Source: Bacillus sp. 2205SS5-2
GTDB lineage: Bacteria > Bacillota > Bacilli > Bacillales > Bacillaceae_K
Length of the DNA stretch: 64,000 nucleotides
Reading direction: 5' to 3'
Assembly (NCBI RefSeq): GCF_037024155.1
Contig: NZ_JAYKTS010000013.1
Location: 51,872 to 115,871, forward strand
Each line of letters opens with the position of its first letter. The stretch's first letter is position 1. The translations under genes were made by a program, and so were the position numbers. The notes under the pieces are model-generated. The model ran no database searches, had not been told where the DNA came from, and saw only the letters and a program-made list of their open reading frames with translations. This document shows positions 28,266 to 36,554 of this stretch, piece by piece.

Positions 28266-30092
28266 TTAGTTCGCGGTTTTCACTAATAACTCTTCTTCCT
28301 TACTATTCGCTAAATTCAAAACATATTGCGAAATATATTCTTCTCCACTTGTTTCGTGGTTTTCAATTAAATGGCTAACACGATCATAGTCCACTTTAAC
28401 TGACTTTCCAATAAATATCTTCGGGAAAATCGCTTCGCCGTGAATCTCACCCTCACCTAGTAACTCTTCATACATCTTCTCGCCAGGGCGAATGCCTGAG
28501 AAGGATAAACCGATTTCGTCAATGGTATAACCGGATAATTGAATCAAGTTCTTCGCCAGATCAACAATCTTCACCGGCTCACCCATATCGAGGACAAATA
28601 TCTCGCCACCACGAGCCAATGAACCTGCTTGTAGCACCAATCGAGAAGCTTCTGGAATCGTCATGAAATATCTTGTCATATCAGGATGGGTGACCGTGAC
28701 CGGACCCCCTGCTTCAATTTGTCTTTTAAACAACGGAATCACACTGCCGCGACTTCCTAATACATTTCCAAATCGAACGGCGACAAATTTAGTCGAGCTA
28801 TGGGCATCCAAGTTCTGCACAACCATTTCAGCAATTCTTTTTGTTGAGCCCATCACATTCGTTGGATTCACTGCCTTATCCGTCGAAACCATCACAAAGG
28901 TACTGACACCGCTCATATCGGCTGCTTCAGCGACATTCTTCGTGCCAATGACATTGTTTTTCACCGCTTCTTTAGGATTAAACTCCATTAACGGGACATG
29001 CTTATGAGCAGCCGCATGATAAACGACATCCGGACGATGCTCACTCATCACGTCAAACATACGGTCACGATCCTGGACATCCGCTATAACCGGGATAATG
29101 TCTATATCTTGCCCATATTTTTTCCGTAATTCCAAATCAATGAGATAGATACTATTTTCTCCATGACCTAATAGTAGAAGTTTTTTTGGAGCAAAATGGG
29201 TCAATTGACGGCAAATTTCCGAACCAATCGATCCTCCCGCTCCTGTGACTAAAATCGTTTTTCCGGATACCATATCGGAAATCGACTCGATATCTAGTTG
29301 AACAGGTTCTCTTCCTAATAAATCCTCTACTTCAACCTCTCGAATCTGACTGACGGATACCTTCCCAGTCAACACGTCTTCAATTAGTGGCATGATTTTC
29401 GTTTTCGCTTTTGATTTCCTGCATTCTTTATAAATCCGCTGTAATTCATGCTTGCTTAAGGAAGGAATCGCAATGATAATTTGCTCGACTTGATGCTTTT
29501 CAACAAGCTCCTCGATATTAGCAATGGCACCTTCAACAGTTACACCTTGAATTTGCAGCTTCTGCTTTTTAGGGTTATCATCGACCATTACTACTGGTTG
29601 TAATTCTGAGTCGTCACTGTGGGTTAGCTGGCGAATGGCCATCGATCCGGCTGCTCCAGCGCCAACGATTAATGTCCGCTTTTTTTCTACTTTTGGCTTC
29701 ATATACACATCTCTGTATACCCGCCAAGAAAAACGAGAGCCCCCAATTAGAATCACATGCAACATCCACGTAATCGCTAATACGCGAAAGTAGATATCCT
29801 GTTGCACAGCAAATTGAATAACCGCTGCCGCAACAATCGAGAAACTAACCGATTTAACGATGACGGTTAATTCTCCGACACTCGCATAGGCCCACGCTTT
29901 ATGATAAAGGCGATACTTTATTGCAAAGGCATGATGACAAATCAAGAGAGAAATCGCACTCACGGTCAATAGTCCCCAATTACCATCTAGGTCATAAGGG
30001 TGAAGGATGATATAACTAGCAAAAATCGCAAACAGTACAATCACCGAGTCTAGTAATAGTAGTAACGAGAGCCTTCTTCTTTCATATGACAT
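28266..30092 (-). CDS. epsC: EpsC/CapD-type nucleoside-diphosphate sugar 4,6-dehydratase
   Basis: A 608-residue membrane-anchored SDR. Four hydrophobic helices occupy residues 1-125, followed by a first Rossmann domain ([16 protein letters not shown]) and the catalytic domain ([18 protein letters not shown]). The active site is the FlaA1/PglF type, with [14 protein letters not shown] and the TKR following, where Met replaces the usual Tyr. It converts a UDP-HexNAc to its 4-keto-6-deoxy form. GGAAGG precedes the ATG. Like B. subtilis epsC it follows a kinase pair and a probable EAR element. Confidence 0.92.
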   Translation of the reverse strand: MSYERRRLSLLLLLDSVIVLFAIFASYIILHPYDLDGNWGLLTVSAISLLICHHAFAIKYRLYHKAWAYASVGELTVIVKSVSFSIVAAAVIQFAVQQDIYFRVLAITWMLHVILIGGSRFSWRVYRDVYMKPKVEKKRTLIVGAGAAGSMAIRQLTHSDDSELQPVVMVDDNPKKQKLQIQGVTVEGAIANIEELVEKHQVEQIIIAIPSLSKHELQRIYKECRKSKAKTKIMPLIEDVLTGKVSVSQIREVEVEDLLGREPVQLDIESISDMVSGKTILVTGAGGSIGSEICRQLTHFAPKKLLLLGHGENSIYLIDLELRKKYGQDIDIIPVIADVQDRDRMFDVMSEHRPDVVYHAAAHKHVPLMEFNPKEAVKNNVIGTKNVAEAADMSGVSTFVMVSTDKAVNPTNVMGSTKRIAEMVVQNLDAHSSTKFVAVRFGNVLGSRGSVIPLFKRQIEAGGPVTVTHPDMTRYFMTIPEASRLVLQAGSLARGGEIFVLDMGEPVKIVDLAKNLIQLSGYTIDEIGLSFSGIRPGEKMYEELLGEGEIHGEAIFPKIFIGKSVKVDYDRVSHLIENHETSGEEYISQYVLNLANSKEEELLVKTAN

Positions 30093-30176
30093 TTGATATT
30101 CCTTCCTTTCTTCAAGTTACTTCAAAATAAATATCCAATGAAAAAACAAGGAGCCAGTTGTCTTTTCGTTAGATAT

Positions 30177-30326
30177 TTATGCATTGATCTTTAACGTTTC
30201 TTTTCGCTTGGCGATGCTTTCATGAATCATGTTTTCAATTAGAAGCAGTTGTTTTAATTCCGCATCTTGTTGAATGTATTGAACGGTTTTCTTAATGGTT
30301 TTTGGTAATGTTTGAAACGGAGTCAT
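30177..30326 (-). CDS. Small protein of 49 aa
   Basis: The frame MTPFQTLPKTIKKT...ETLKINA begins at an ATG preceded by AAAGGTGA at 10 bases. It is basic and mostly alpha-helical in appearance, without a membrane segment or signal. It lies between the putative EAR RNA and epsC, in the same direction, so it would be part of the EPS operon. The low number of rare codons and the good ribosome-binding site support it, but nothing was recognised and it could be a fortuitous frame. Confidence 0.5.
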   Translation of the reverse strand: MTPFQTLPKTIKKTVQYIQQDAELKQLLLIENMIHESIAKRKETLKINA

Positions 30327-30377
30327 AAAAATAAGTTCACCTTTGTATAAAATTCAAAAGAATATATAGGGCATTCA

Positions 30378-30487
30378 ACCCCTCCTCACACCATATCACC
30401 GACAACAACCGTGTCTAAGGTATTGAGTCTCAATACCCACGATATGACCGAGTGCCTCCGTTGATAAAGGTTAGGAGGCATCACCTA
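30378..30487 (-). ncRNA. Probable EAR (epsC) leader RNA in the EPS operon
   Basis: On the minus strand this segment can form TGCCTCC/GGAGGCA (7-bp stem), a nested GGTATTGAG/ CTCAATACC hairpin (30419-30437) enclosed by CGTG/CACG, and a long-range CATATC/GATATG pairing. It lies upstream of the epsC-type gene and downstream of the kinase-phosphatase genes, where B. subtilis carries the EAR element that promotes processive antitermination through the eps operon. The assignment rests on location and structure recalled from the family; a covariance search was not possible. Confidence 0.6.
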
Positions 30488-30504
30488 CAAGCTATCGAGT
30501 AGTA

Positions 30505-30687
30505 GTTGTTTTCGCAAAAATTGTGGCTTTCCGAATAGGGATTTAACCCTTGACTTATATGACTTCGTACTCTCTTCCTAATGAGAAATTTTGATTTCTA
30601 CATTAAAGGGAAGAAACAACTCGATAAAGACTTCCTGCCTGTTTTTTCTTTGAGCTAGGAGCAAGCAAAGTTTAGGAAAAGAGCCTT
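30505..30687 (-). repeat. MITE-like element, long subtype, between ywqE and EAR
   Basis: Ends GTTTTCGCAAAAATTGTGGC and (inverted) GGCTCTTTTCC. The interior carries the long-subtype core CTGCCTGTTTTTTCTTTG. Its right end is 1 base from the ywqE stop codon. The left outermost GGC is lost. Confidence 0.8.
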
Positions 30688-30688
30688 G

Positions 30689-31450
30689 TTAAAAAATCCC
30701 CAATATCTTTTTTCGCTGAACTTGCTGGGGCGTGTCTTTCATCACCACTTGATTCTCCGTCACTAAGTACGAGTTTTCGTCAAAATAATAAACCCAATCA
30801 TTTCCTAGCCTTTTATCAATCACGTCGAAGGCTTCTTCGATGTTAAAGCCACGACTTGTGATATTGTGAGCATCCGATGCGATAAAATGGGTCAGATTGG
30901 CTTCGATAAGTTGAAACGATAGCTTTTGTGTCTTCTTGCCGAAGGTACCTGCGACACTTGAAGCGGTCACTTGGCTTAAGGCTCCGTTTTGGATCAATTC
31001 ATAAAGTTTATTTGGGTCTTCTGAGATCTCTGTGTTCCGTTCGGGATGAACGATGACAGGTGTTAAGCCTTCTAGTTGAATCTCATATAATAGATGTCTA
31101 GCGTATCTTGGAATCTGGTTCGATGGAAATTCGATAAATAAGTAGTTTGAGTGATTGAGGGTCAGAATATCACCACTTCGATAGTCTTCTAAAATTTCCC
31201 CATAAATTCGTGGTTCTTGTCCTGGAAGTACCTGTAACTGAATCTGTTCTTTTTGTAAGGTATTGTTTAGCTGTTGCGTCGCCATTAAGATATCGTCTTT
31301 TTTATTATGGTATTTGCTATTCAGATGCGGAGTCGCAATGATTGCTTTCACACCTTCTTTTACGGCTTGTCGAGCCATCTCGATGCTGTTTTGTAGTTCT
31401 TTGGCACCATCATCGATACCAGGTAGAATATGACTATGAATATCAATCAT
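30689..31450 (-). CDS. ywqE: Manganese-dependent protein-tyrosine phosphatase YwqE (CpsB/CapC)
   Basis: A 253-residue PHP-domain phosphatase that removes phosphate from the BY-kinase and its targets. The metal-binding motifs are MIDIHSHILPGIDDGA at the N-terminus, ATPHLNS, VIVHPERN and ASDAHN. Length is typical. It is the third gene of the kinase module. A MITE-like element is inserted directly after its stop codon, before the EAR element. Confidence 0.95.
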   Translation of the reverse strand: MIDIHSHILPGIDDGAKELQNSIEMARQAVKEGVKAIIATPHLNSKYHNKKDDILMATQQLNNTLQKEQIQLQVLPGQEPRIYGEILEDYRSGDILTLNHSNYLFIEFPSNQIPRYARHLLYEIQLEGLTPVIVHPERNTEISEDPNKLYELIQNGALSQVTASSVAGTFGKKTQKLSFQLIEANLTHFIASDAHNITSRGFNIEEAFDVIDKRLGNDWVYYFDENSYLVTENQVVMKDTPQQVQRKKILGIF

Positions 31451-31532
31451 TGCTTTTCCTCCTTTTCACACGCGGACATTATCTTAACATAGTTAAGATT
31501 AGATGGCTATGGGTGATTTTGTCGGATTTCGT

Positions 31533-32237
31533 CTAATTATTTCCGTAGTAGTAGTAATAATTGGAATCCTTCATGCTCCTATTATTGAGAACCACACCCA
31601 TTACTTTCGCCTTCGCGTTTACGAGTAGTTCTTTTGCTTTTATGAGCGCATCCTGATTCGTACCACCAGATGAGACAACCAAAATCGTACCATCTACCTG
31701 ATTAGCAATCACCTGTGCATCTGTCACCGCTAATAGTGGCGGGGTATCAAATAATAAAAGATCATAGTCTTCATAGGCTACTTTCAAAAAATTCTCCATT
31801 GACTTCGAGCTTAGTAACTCCGCAGGGTTCGGTGGTGTCGGCCCACATGGGAGTAAGTCTAAGTTTTTAATATCTGTTTCCTTCGCTGCTTCTCGTAACG
31901 ATACTTGCTTCGTCAATACATTTGTAAGTCCAACAGTGTTGGTTAAGTTAAACGTATAATGTGCCGTTGGTTTGCGCATGTCCGCATCAATCATTAGTAC
32001 TTTCTTCCCTTGCTGAGCAAACACGACAGCTAAGTTAGCGATTGTGGTCGATTTTCCTTCCCCAGGACCAGAAGATGTCACCATGATCGAACGTACTTCC
32101 TGATCAACAACCGAGTACTGGATATTCGTTCTTATTGTTTTATATTGCTCTGAGATTGGTGATTTGGGATTTAAGTGGGTAATGATGTTACGTTTATTTT
32201 TATTCATCTCTACTTTTTTTCGTTTATTAAGAGCCAA
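31533..32237 (-). CDS. ywqD: BY-kinase (protein-tyrosine kinase YwqD/EpsB)
   Basis: A 234-residue bacterial tyrosine kinase, which phosphorylates itself and proteins such as UDP-glucose dehydrogenase. Walker A is SSGPGEGKSTTIANLA, Walker A' VLMIDADMRKP and Walker B LLLFDTPP. The C-terminal Tyr cluster SNYYYYYGNN is the autophosphorylation tail. The start at a TTG (32237) is supported by GAGGTGA 5 bases upstream and overlaps ywqC by 11 bases, consistent with coupling. It is cytoplasmic and needs the membrane partner YwqC for activity. Confidence 0.93.
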   Translation of the reverse strand: MALNKRKKVEMNKNKRNIITHLNPKSPISEQYKTIRTNIQYSVVDQEVRSIMVTSSGPGEGKSTTIANLAVVFAQQGKKVLMIDADMRKPTAHYTFNLTNTVGLTNVLTKQVSLREAAKETDIKNLDLLPCGPTPPNPAELLSSKSMENFLKVAYEDYDLLLFDTPPLLAVTDAQVIANQVDGTILVVSSGGTNQDALIKAKELLVNAKAKVMGVVLNNRSMKDSNYYYYYGNN

Positions 32238-32976
32238 GAGTCTCACCTCGTAATTGTCTATTCCGGTCAACACGTCTTGCAGCTGACTCTATTTCCGCGT
32301 TATCCATTTTCGTAACCACACCTAAAACTGGAAGTTCAAGTAATTTTTCGACATCTTGCTCGGTTTTAACGGTGTTATCTAAGAATTCTAGTAAAAATGC
32401 TAGTCCTACCGCTGTCATTAAACCGACAACTAGCGCAATCGCCATATTTAATACCGGTTGTGGTTTAATCGGAGATTGCTTGTCACCCATCTCTGCTTTT
32501 GCTAGAACCGTGATATTATCAACATTCATAATTTCGACGATTTCACGTTGAAACACTTCCGCTGTTTTATTCGCAATATCCACAGCCGTCTGCGGATCCT
32601 CACTTTGAACCGTAATCCCAACAACTTGCGAATCCTTTTGACTCTGAACGGTTAATTGTTCATTTAACCCTCCTACTGTTGTTTCAAGATTCAATTCATC
32701 AATCACTTTTTCCAATATGACCGGACTTTTCATAATCACGCTATACGTATTGATCAATTGTAAATTCGTTTGTATATCACTTGTATTAAAGGCTGCTTGC
32801 TCACCTGAGTTTGATTTATTCACTAATAGTTGCGTAGATGATTGATAAATCGGGGTTAATAAAAAGAAGCTCGCTAAACCACTAACCATCACAGCTAGTA
32901 ATGTAATACTAGTGATTAAGCCAATGCGTTTCTTTAAGGTGTCAAATAACTCTTTCAAACTAATTGTTTCTTCCAT
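32227..32976 (-). CDS. ywqC: Tyrosine kinase modulator YwqC (Wzz-type)
   Basis: A 249-residue membrane protein with two helices (LITSITLLAVMVSGLASFF near residue 25 and VLNMAIALVVGLMTAVGLAF near 178) flanking an extracellular Wzz domain, and a short cytoplasmic tail that activates YwqD. It also affects chain length in homologous systems. First gene of the EPS operon; the TATAAT-like -10 (33035-33040 on the minus strand) lies about 60 bases upstream. The -35 is weak. Confidence 0.92.
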   Translation of the reverse strand: MEETISLKELFDTLKKRIGLITSITLLAVMVSGLASFFLLTPIYQSSTQLLVNKSNSGEQAAFNTSDIQTNLQLINTYSVIMKSPVILEKVIDELNLETTVGGLNEQLTVQSQKDSQVVGITVQSEDPQTAVDIANKTAEVFQREIVEIMNVDNITVLAKAEMGDKQSPIKPQPVLNMAIALVVGLMTAVGLAFLLEFLDNTVKTEQDVEKLLELPVLGVVTKMDNAEIESAARRVDRNRQLRGETLGS

Positions 32977-33196
32977 AATTTCCTCCTATAAAAAATTATT
33001 ACTCTACTATATGAATCTGGCAAACGCTTGTAGTATTATAGCATAAAAGCTTGTAAATTTTATCAAATGTTGTCATAATTTTAGTTATCTTGTAATTGCC
33101 CTGCTACTTAATTAAAAACCATTTGGAATAGAAATGGAAGGGCAATCGCTAAAATGGCATTATTTACTTTTTACTGTAATACGGGGAGGAATGACA

Positions 33197-33985
33197 ATGA
33201 AAGGCTTTCTTATGGGCTTGATGACGATTACATGCCTGGCTATTCTTGTTTCCGGAAATATCTACTGGAAACAACAAACGACTATTACTGATGCAAAATC
33301 AGAAGATAGGCAAGTTGAGAATAAGGAAAAAAGCGATAAAGTACGCATTATTACGAATGATAATTTCGATGTTTATTTAAATTTAACAGGAGGATGGCCT
33401 GCACAAGCTAAAGCTACCTACGAAGAAGCTTTACTTGAGGGTACACCCTTTTCCATTGCTATTATCGGTTCTGATGCTATGAATTCCGTTGAGAATGGTT
33501 GGGATCAACTCGTAACCAAAAAGATAGAAGAGAACTTTGACGACACGATTACGACCTACTCTCTTCCTTATAATAATACAACCACCTCATTCGTTGAGGA
33601 TTCAGTGTATGAAGAGGCGATTGAACAAAAACCTGACTTAATTATTTTTGAGCCGTTTACCCTAAATGACAACGGGCTCGTTCTGATTGAGGACTCATTA
33701 CTTATTATCGAGAACATTCAAACAGCTTTTTCAAAAGAGAACCCTGATACCGTCTTTATACTGATGCCACCTCAACCGCTCTATATGCCTAATGGTTATC
33801 AAAATCAGGTGAACGCGTTAGCAGAATACGTAGAAGAAAACGAAATTCCTTATATTAATCACTGGGAAAACTGGCCAGCAACGGATGATATTCTCATCAA
33901 GGATTACTTGGACGAAGAAAGTAACCCCAATGATAAAGGTCACAAAGCTTGGGCATCGGCTATTACAGACCTACTCATTCAATAA
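33197..33985 (+). CDS. Membrane-anchored SGNH/GDSL hydrolase
   Basis: A 262-residue secreted or anchored hydrolase. The N-terminal helix (LMGLMTITCLAILVSGNIYW) is a signal anchor, and the catalytic domain shows the GDS-like block AIIGSDAMNSVENGW and the late DKGHKAWASAI block with Asp-x2-His. Such enzymes often esterify or de-esterify polysaccharides or peptidoglycan. The start at 33197 has GGGGAGGA 9 bases upstream; the longer frame from 33134 lacks one. It is divergent from ywqC, so it may share a control region with the EPS operon. Confidence 0.82.
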   Translation: MKGFLMGLMTITCLAILVSGNIYWKQQTTITDAKSEDRQVENKEKSDKVRIITNDNFDVYLNLTGGWPAQAKATYEEALLEGTPFSIAIIGSDAMNSVENGWDQLVTKKIEENFDDTITTYSLPYNNTTTSFVEDSVYEEAIEQKPDLIIFEPFTLNDNGLVLIEDSLLIIENIQTAFSKENPDTVFILMPPQPLYMPNGYQNQVNALAEYVEENEIPYINHWENWPATDDILIKDYLDEESNPNDKGHKAWASAITDLLIQ

Positions 33986-34111
33986 CTCTTGATAGAATCT
34001 AGACTTAGTGTCTGGATTCTCTTTTTGTTGTTTTCCGACATTTTCATATTGTATTTTCCTTTTTTTTTGATATGCTAATGCTTGTACCTAAGTAAAGAAA
34101 GGAATAATTTG

Positions 34112-35050
34112 ATGCGATCAGATAAACATATAAAAAAGAAAAGAAAATGGCTTAAATACCTACTCATTATTGTTAGCATTATTATTATTGGCCTTGCTGC
34201 CTATCTATATTCGATTTACCACTCATTTAATTCAGCGATTTCCTCGATGCATACCGAAACGAGTCGAGATAAGTCGCCAAAGCGAGTCGAGGAACTGACT
34301 TTTTCGAAGAAAGAACCCTTCTCGGTGCTTCTGTTAGGCGTTGATGAACGTGAAGGTGATAAAGGTCGATCGGACACGATGATCGTCTTGGCAGTCAATC
34401 CTGAGCTGAAATCGGTGAAGATGCTGAGCATCCCGCGTGATACGTATACAGATATCATTGGTCACGGGACAACCGACAAAATCAATCATTCCTATGCTTT
34501 TGGAGGAGTCGACATGGCGATGGATACTGTGGAAAACTTTTTAGATATTCCGATTGATTATTTTGTGCAGATTAACATGGAAGGCTTCGCAGAAATTGTC
34601 GATGCGGTTGGTGGGGTGACTGTTGAAAATGATTTTGCCTTTAATGATGCTGGATTCTCATACCCAGAAGGTACCCTACAATTAAGTGGGGAAAAAGCAC
34701 TAGTATTTTCTCGGATGAGATACAAAGATCCACGAGGTGATTTTGGACGACAACTTCGTCAACGCCAAATCATTCAAGGAGTGATGAAAGAGGGCGCCAG
34801 TCTTTCGAGCTTATGGAATTTCCAAGACATTTTTTCCACACTTGGCAATAATATCAAAACAAATCTGACCTTCTCAGAAATGGTCGATATTCAGAAAAAC
34901 TATAAAAGTGCCACCAAATCAATCAACCAGGTTTCGATTGATACAGGCTACGGTGAAACGATGAATGGGATTTGGTACTATATCATCCCAGATGAGGAAG
35001 TTGTCAAAATACAGAATGAAATGAAAACGCATTTGGAGTTAAATTCTTAA
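34112..35050 (+). CDS. LytR-CpsA-Psr family protein, copy 1
   Basis: A 312-residue membrane-anchored ligase of the LCP family, which attaches anionic or exopolysaccharides from lipid carriers to peptidoglycan. A helix (YLLIIVSIIIIGLAAYLYSIY) is followed by the LCP domain: LLGVDEREGDKGRSDTM, SIPRDTY and FSRMRYKD, where the Arg and Asp residues bind the pyrophosphate lipid. AAAGGAAT precedes the ATG at 34112. Copy 2 at 38450 is its close paralogue. Being next to the EPS locus, one of the pair is a good candidate to anchor the EPS to the wall. Confidence 0.93.
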   Translation: MRSDKHIKKKRKWLKYLLIIVSIIIIGLAAYLYSIYHSFNSAISSMHTETSRDKSPKRVEELTFSKKEPFSVLLLGVDEREGDKGRSDTMIVLAVNPELKSVKMLSIPRDTYTDIIGHGTTDKINHSYAFGGVDMAMDTVENFLDIPIDYFVQINMEGFAEIVDAVGGVTVENDFAFNDAGFSYPEGTLQLSGEKALVFSRMRYKDPRGDFGRQLRQRQIIQGVMKEGASLSSLWNFQDIFSTLGNNIKTNLTFSEMVDIQKNYKSATKSINQVSIDTGYGETMNGIWYYIIPDEEVVKIQNEMKTHLELNS

Positions 35051-35068
35051 ATAAAGACTTTTTTGTAT

Positions 35069-35229
35069 GGCTCTCTTAGTATACATTGTGGCTATTTCAT
35101 CTTATTTTTGATTAAATCACCCATTTCAACGTTGATTCCCATCAAAAATTGACGAAATAATACCCGAAACAAAGCTATATCACCAATTATTAACTGGTTC
35201 GAAAAGCAACAAATTTTGCGAAAACAGCC
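35069..35229 (+). repeat. MITE-like element, short subtype (161 bp)
   Basis: Starts GGCTCTCTTAGTATACATTG and ends AAGCAACAAATTTTGCGAAA followed by ACAGCC, an imperfect inverted repeat pair. It follows LCP gene 1 by 18 bases. Confidence 0.85.
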
Positions 35230-35240
35230 TAAATAAAAAA

Positions 35241-35272
35241 AGCAGAAACCCGCTTGGATTTCTGCTTTTTTT
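35241..35272. terminator. Bidirectional terminator
   Basis: AAGCAGAAA and TTTCTGCTT form the stem, with A-run before and T8 after. It lies at the 3' ends of the convergent LCP 1 and LysM-NlpC genes. Confidence 0.9.
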
Positions 35273-36195
35273 TATTTTATACGCTTATAGCCAGCGAATT
35301 TTGGTCCCCAGTAGGTATTCGAAAGTGATGTTACACTGACTCCCTTGGAGGAAGAAGCGTGAATAAACTCGTTATTTCCTAAATAGATGCCCATATGAGA
35401 AATACCTGATTTATACGTGTTTTCAAAAAAGACTAAATCACCTGGCTGAGGATTGGACACACTAACAGACAGACTATAATAACCATCTGTGTTCGTTCGA
35501 GCTAGGTCTTTTCCAGCTTGATTGAACGCATAATAAATAAATCCTGAACAATCAAAGCCACTTGGCGTTGTTCCAGCCCAAAGATAAGGAGTGCCAAGTA
35601 CCTTCTTCGCTTCAGAAATCAAGGTAGCAACCGCGAAGGCATTCGTTGGTTCAGGTGTAACTGCTGCAGTAGATACCTTCAAGGTTTGACCAACATAAAT
35701 TAAATCAGAACTAAGAGAATTCAAATCTTTTAACTGCGATACACTCATGCTATTTCGCTTAGCGATATGAGAAAGCGTGTCACCTGCTTGCACAGTATAC
35801 ATCGTTGTTTGCTTCGGCTCAGGTGTAGCTGCTGTTCCCGCTACCTTTAATGTTTGTCCCACATAAATGAGATCAGAAGTTAATCCATTCAAGTTTTTTA
35901 GCTCAGGTACCGACAGCCCATATATTTTAGCGATTTTATAAAGATAATCACCAGACCGAACCGTGTATGTGCTTGCTGTACTCCCATCTGGTACTGCTAA
36001 TGTTTGATTAATATAGATGAGGTCACCTGTTAGATGGTTGGCTTGTTTTAATGAGGTTACGGTTGTGCCGTAGTTTTTGGCAATGAGTGAAAGTGAATCA
36101 CCTGATTTTACTGTATAGCTCGCTGCGCCTGCTGTAGAAGCGAATCCAGTAGTTAAAAAAGCTGCTGTTGTTAAAGTAAGTAACGTCTTTTTCAT
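35272..36195 (-). CDS. LysM-NlpC/P60 peptidoglycan endopeptidase (LytE/CwlS-like)
   Basis: A 307-residue secreted hydrolase. A signal peptide (LLTLTTAAFLTTGFASTAGA, cleavage after AGA) is followed by three LysM repeats of about 44 residues (YTVKSGDSLSLIAKNYGTT, YTVRSGDYLYKIAKIYG, YTVQAGDTLSHIAKRNS) and a C-terminal NlpC/P60 domain with catalytic Cys in GFDCSGFIYYAF and His in SHMGIYLG. It cuts D-Glu-DAP bonds in peptidoglycan. The start at 36195 is fixed by GGAGG; a longer frame begins at 36288. Confidence 0.92.
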   Translation of the reverse strand: MKKTLLTLTTAAFLTTGFASTAGAASYTVKSGDSLSLIAKNYGTTVTSLKQANHLTGDLIYINQTLAVPDGSTASTYTVRSGDYLYKIAKIYGLSVPELKNLNGLTSDLIYVGQTLKVAGTAATPEPKQTTMYTVQAGDTLSHIAKRNSMSVSQLKDLNSLSSDLIYVGQTLKVSTAAVTPEPTNAFAVATLISEAKKVLGTPYLWAGTTPSGFDCSGFIYYAFNQAGKDLARTNTDGYYSLSVSVSNPQPGDLVFFENTYKSGISHMGIYLGNNEFIHASSSKGVSVTSLSNTYWGPKFAGYKRIK

Positions 36196-36471
36196 CGGCT
36201 TTTCCTCCAAAGGGTGTTTTTTATGGCTTTTTTGTTTAGTCGATGAGGATTGTCGCCCTCTCTCTTTACTTCGTCTAAATGGTAACATGGATTAAGAGGT
36301 TACTTGCTAGGAATCTATGGATTTACTGGTCGTTGCTACCAATGTAAGCGGTGTTTTTCCCAATTTATTTCTAGTTTTGATGACTTCAGTCTACTATCCT
36401 GTCAAGCTATTTGCTTATTTTCGACAAATTGCTACATTCCCAATCATGGGAGATGTTTCTAGTTTATCTAC

Positions 36472-36507
36472 AGAAAACCGAGCCTAAAAATGACTCTAGG
36501 CTCGGTT
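36472..36507 (-). terminator. Rho-independent terminator of the CWB2-CAP gene
   Basis: AACCGAGCCTA and TAGGCTCGGTT make an 11-bp perfect stem; the minus strand continues TTTTCTG. Confidence 0.85.
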
Positions 36508-36554
36508 ACCCTCTACTTCTATATCCTTAATCTCACTTGTTCAGTCATTCGAAC

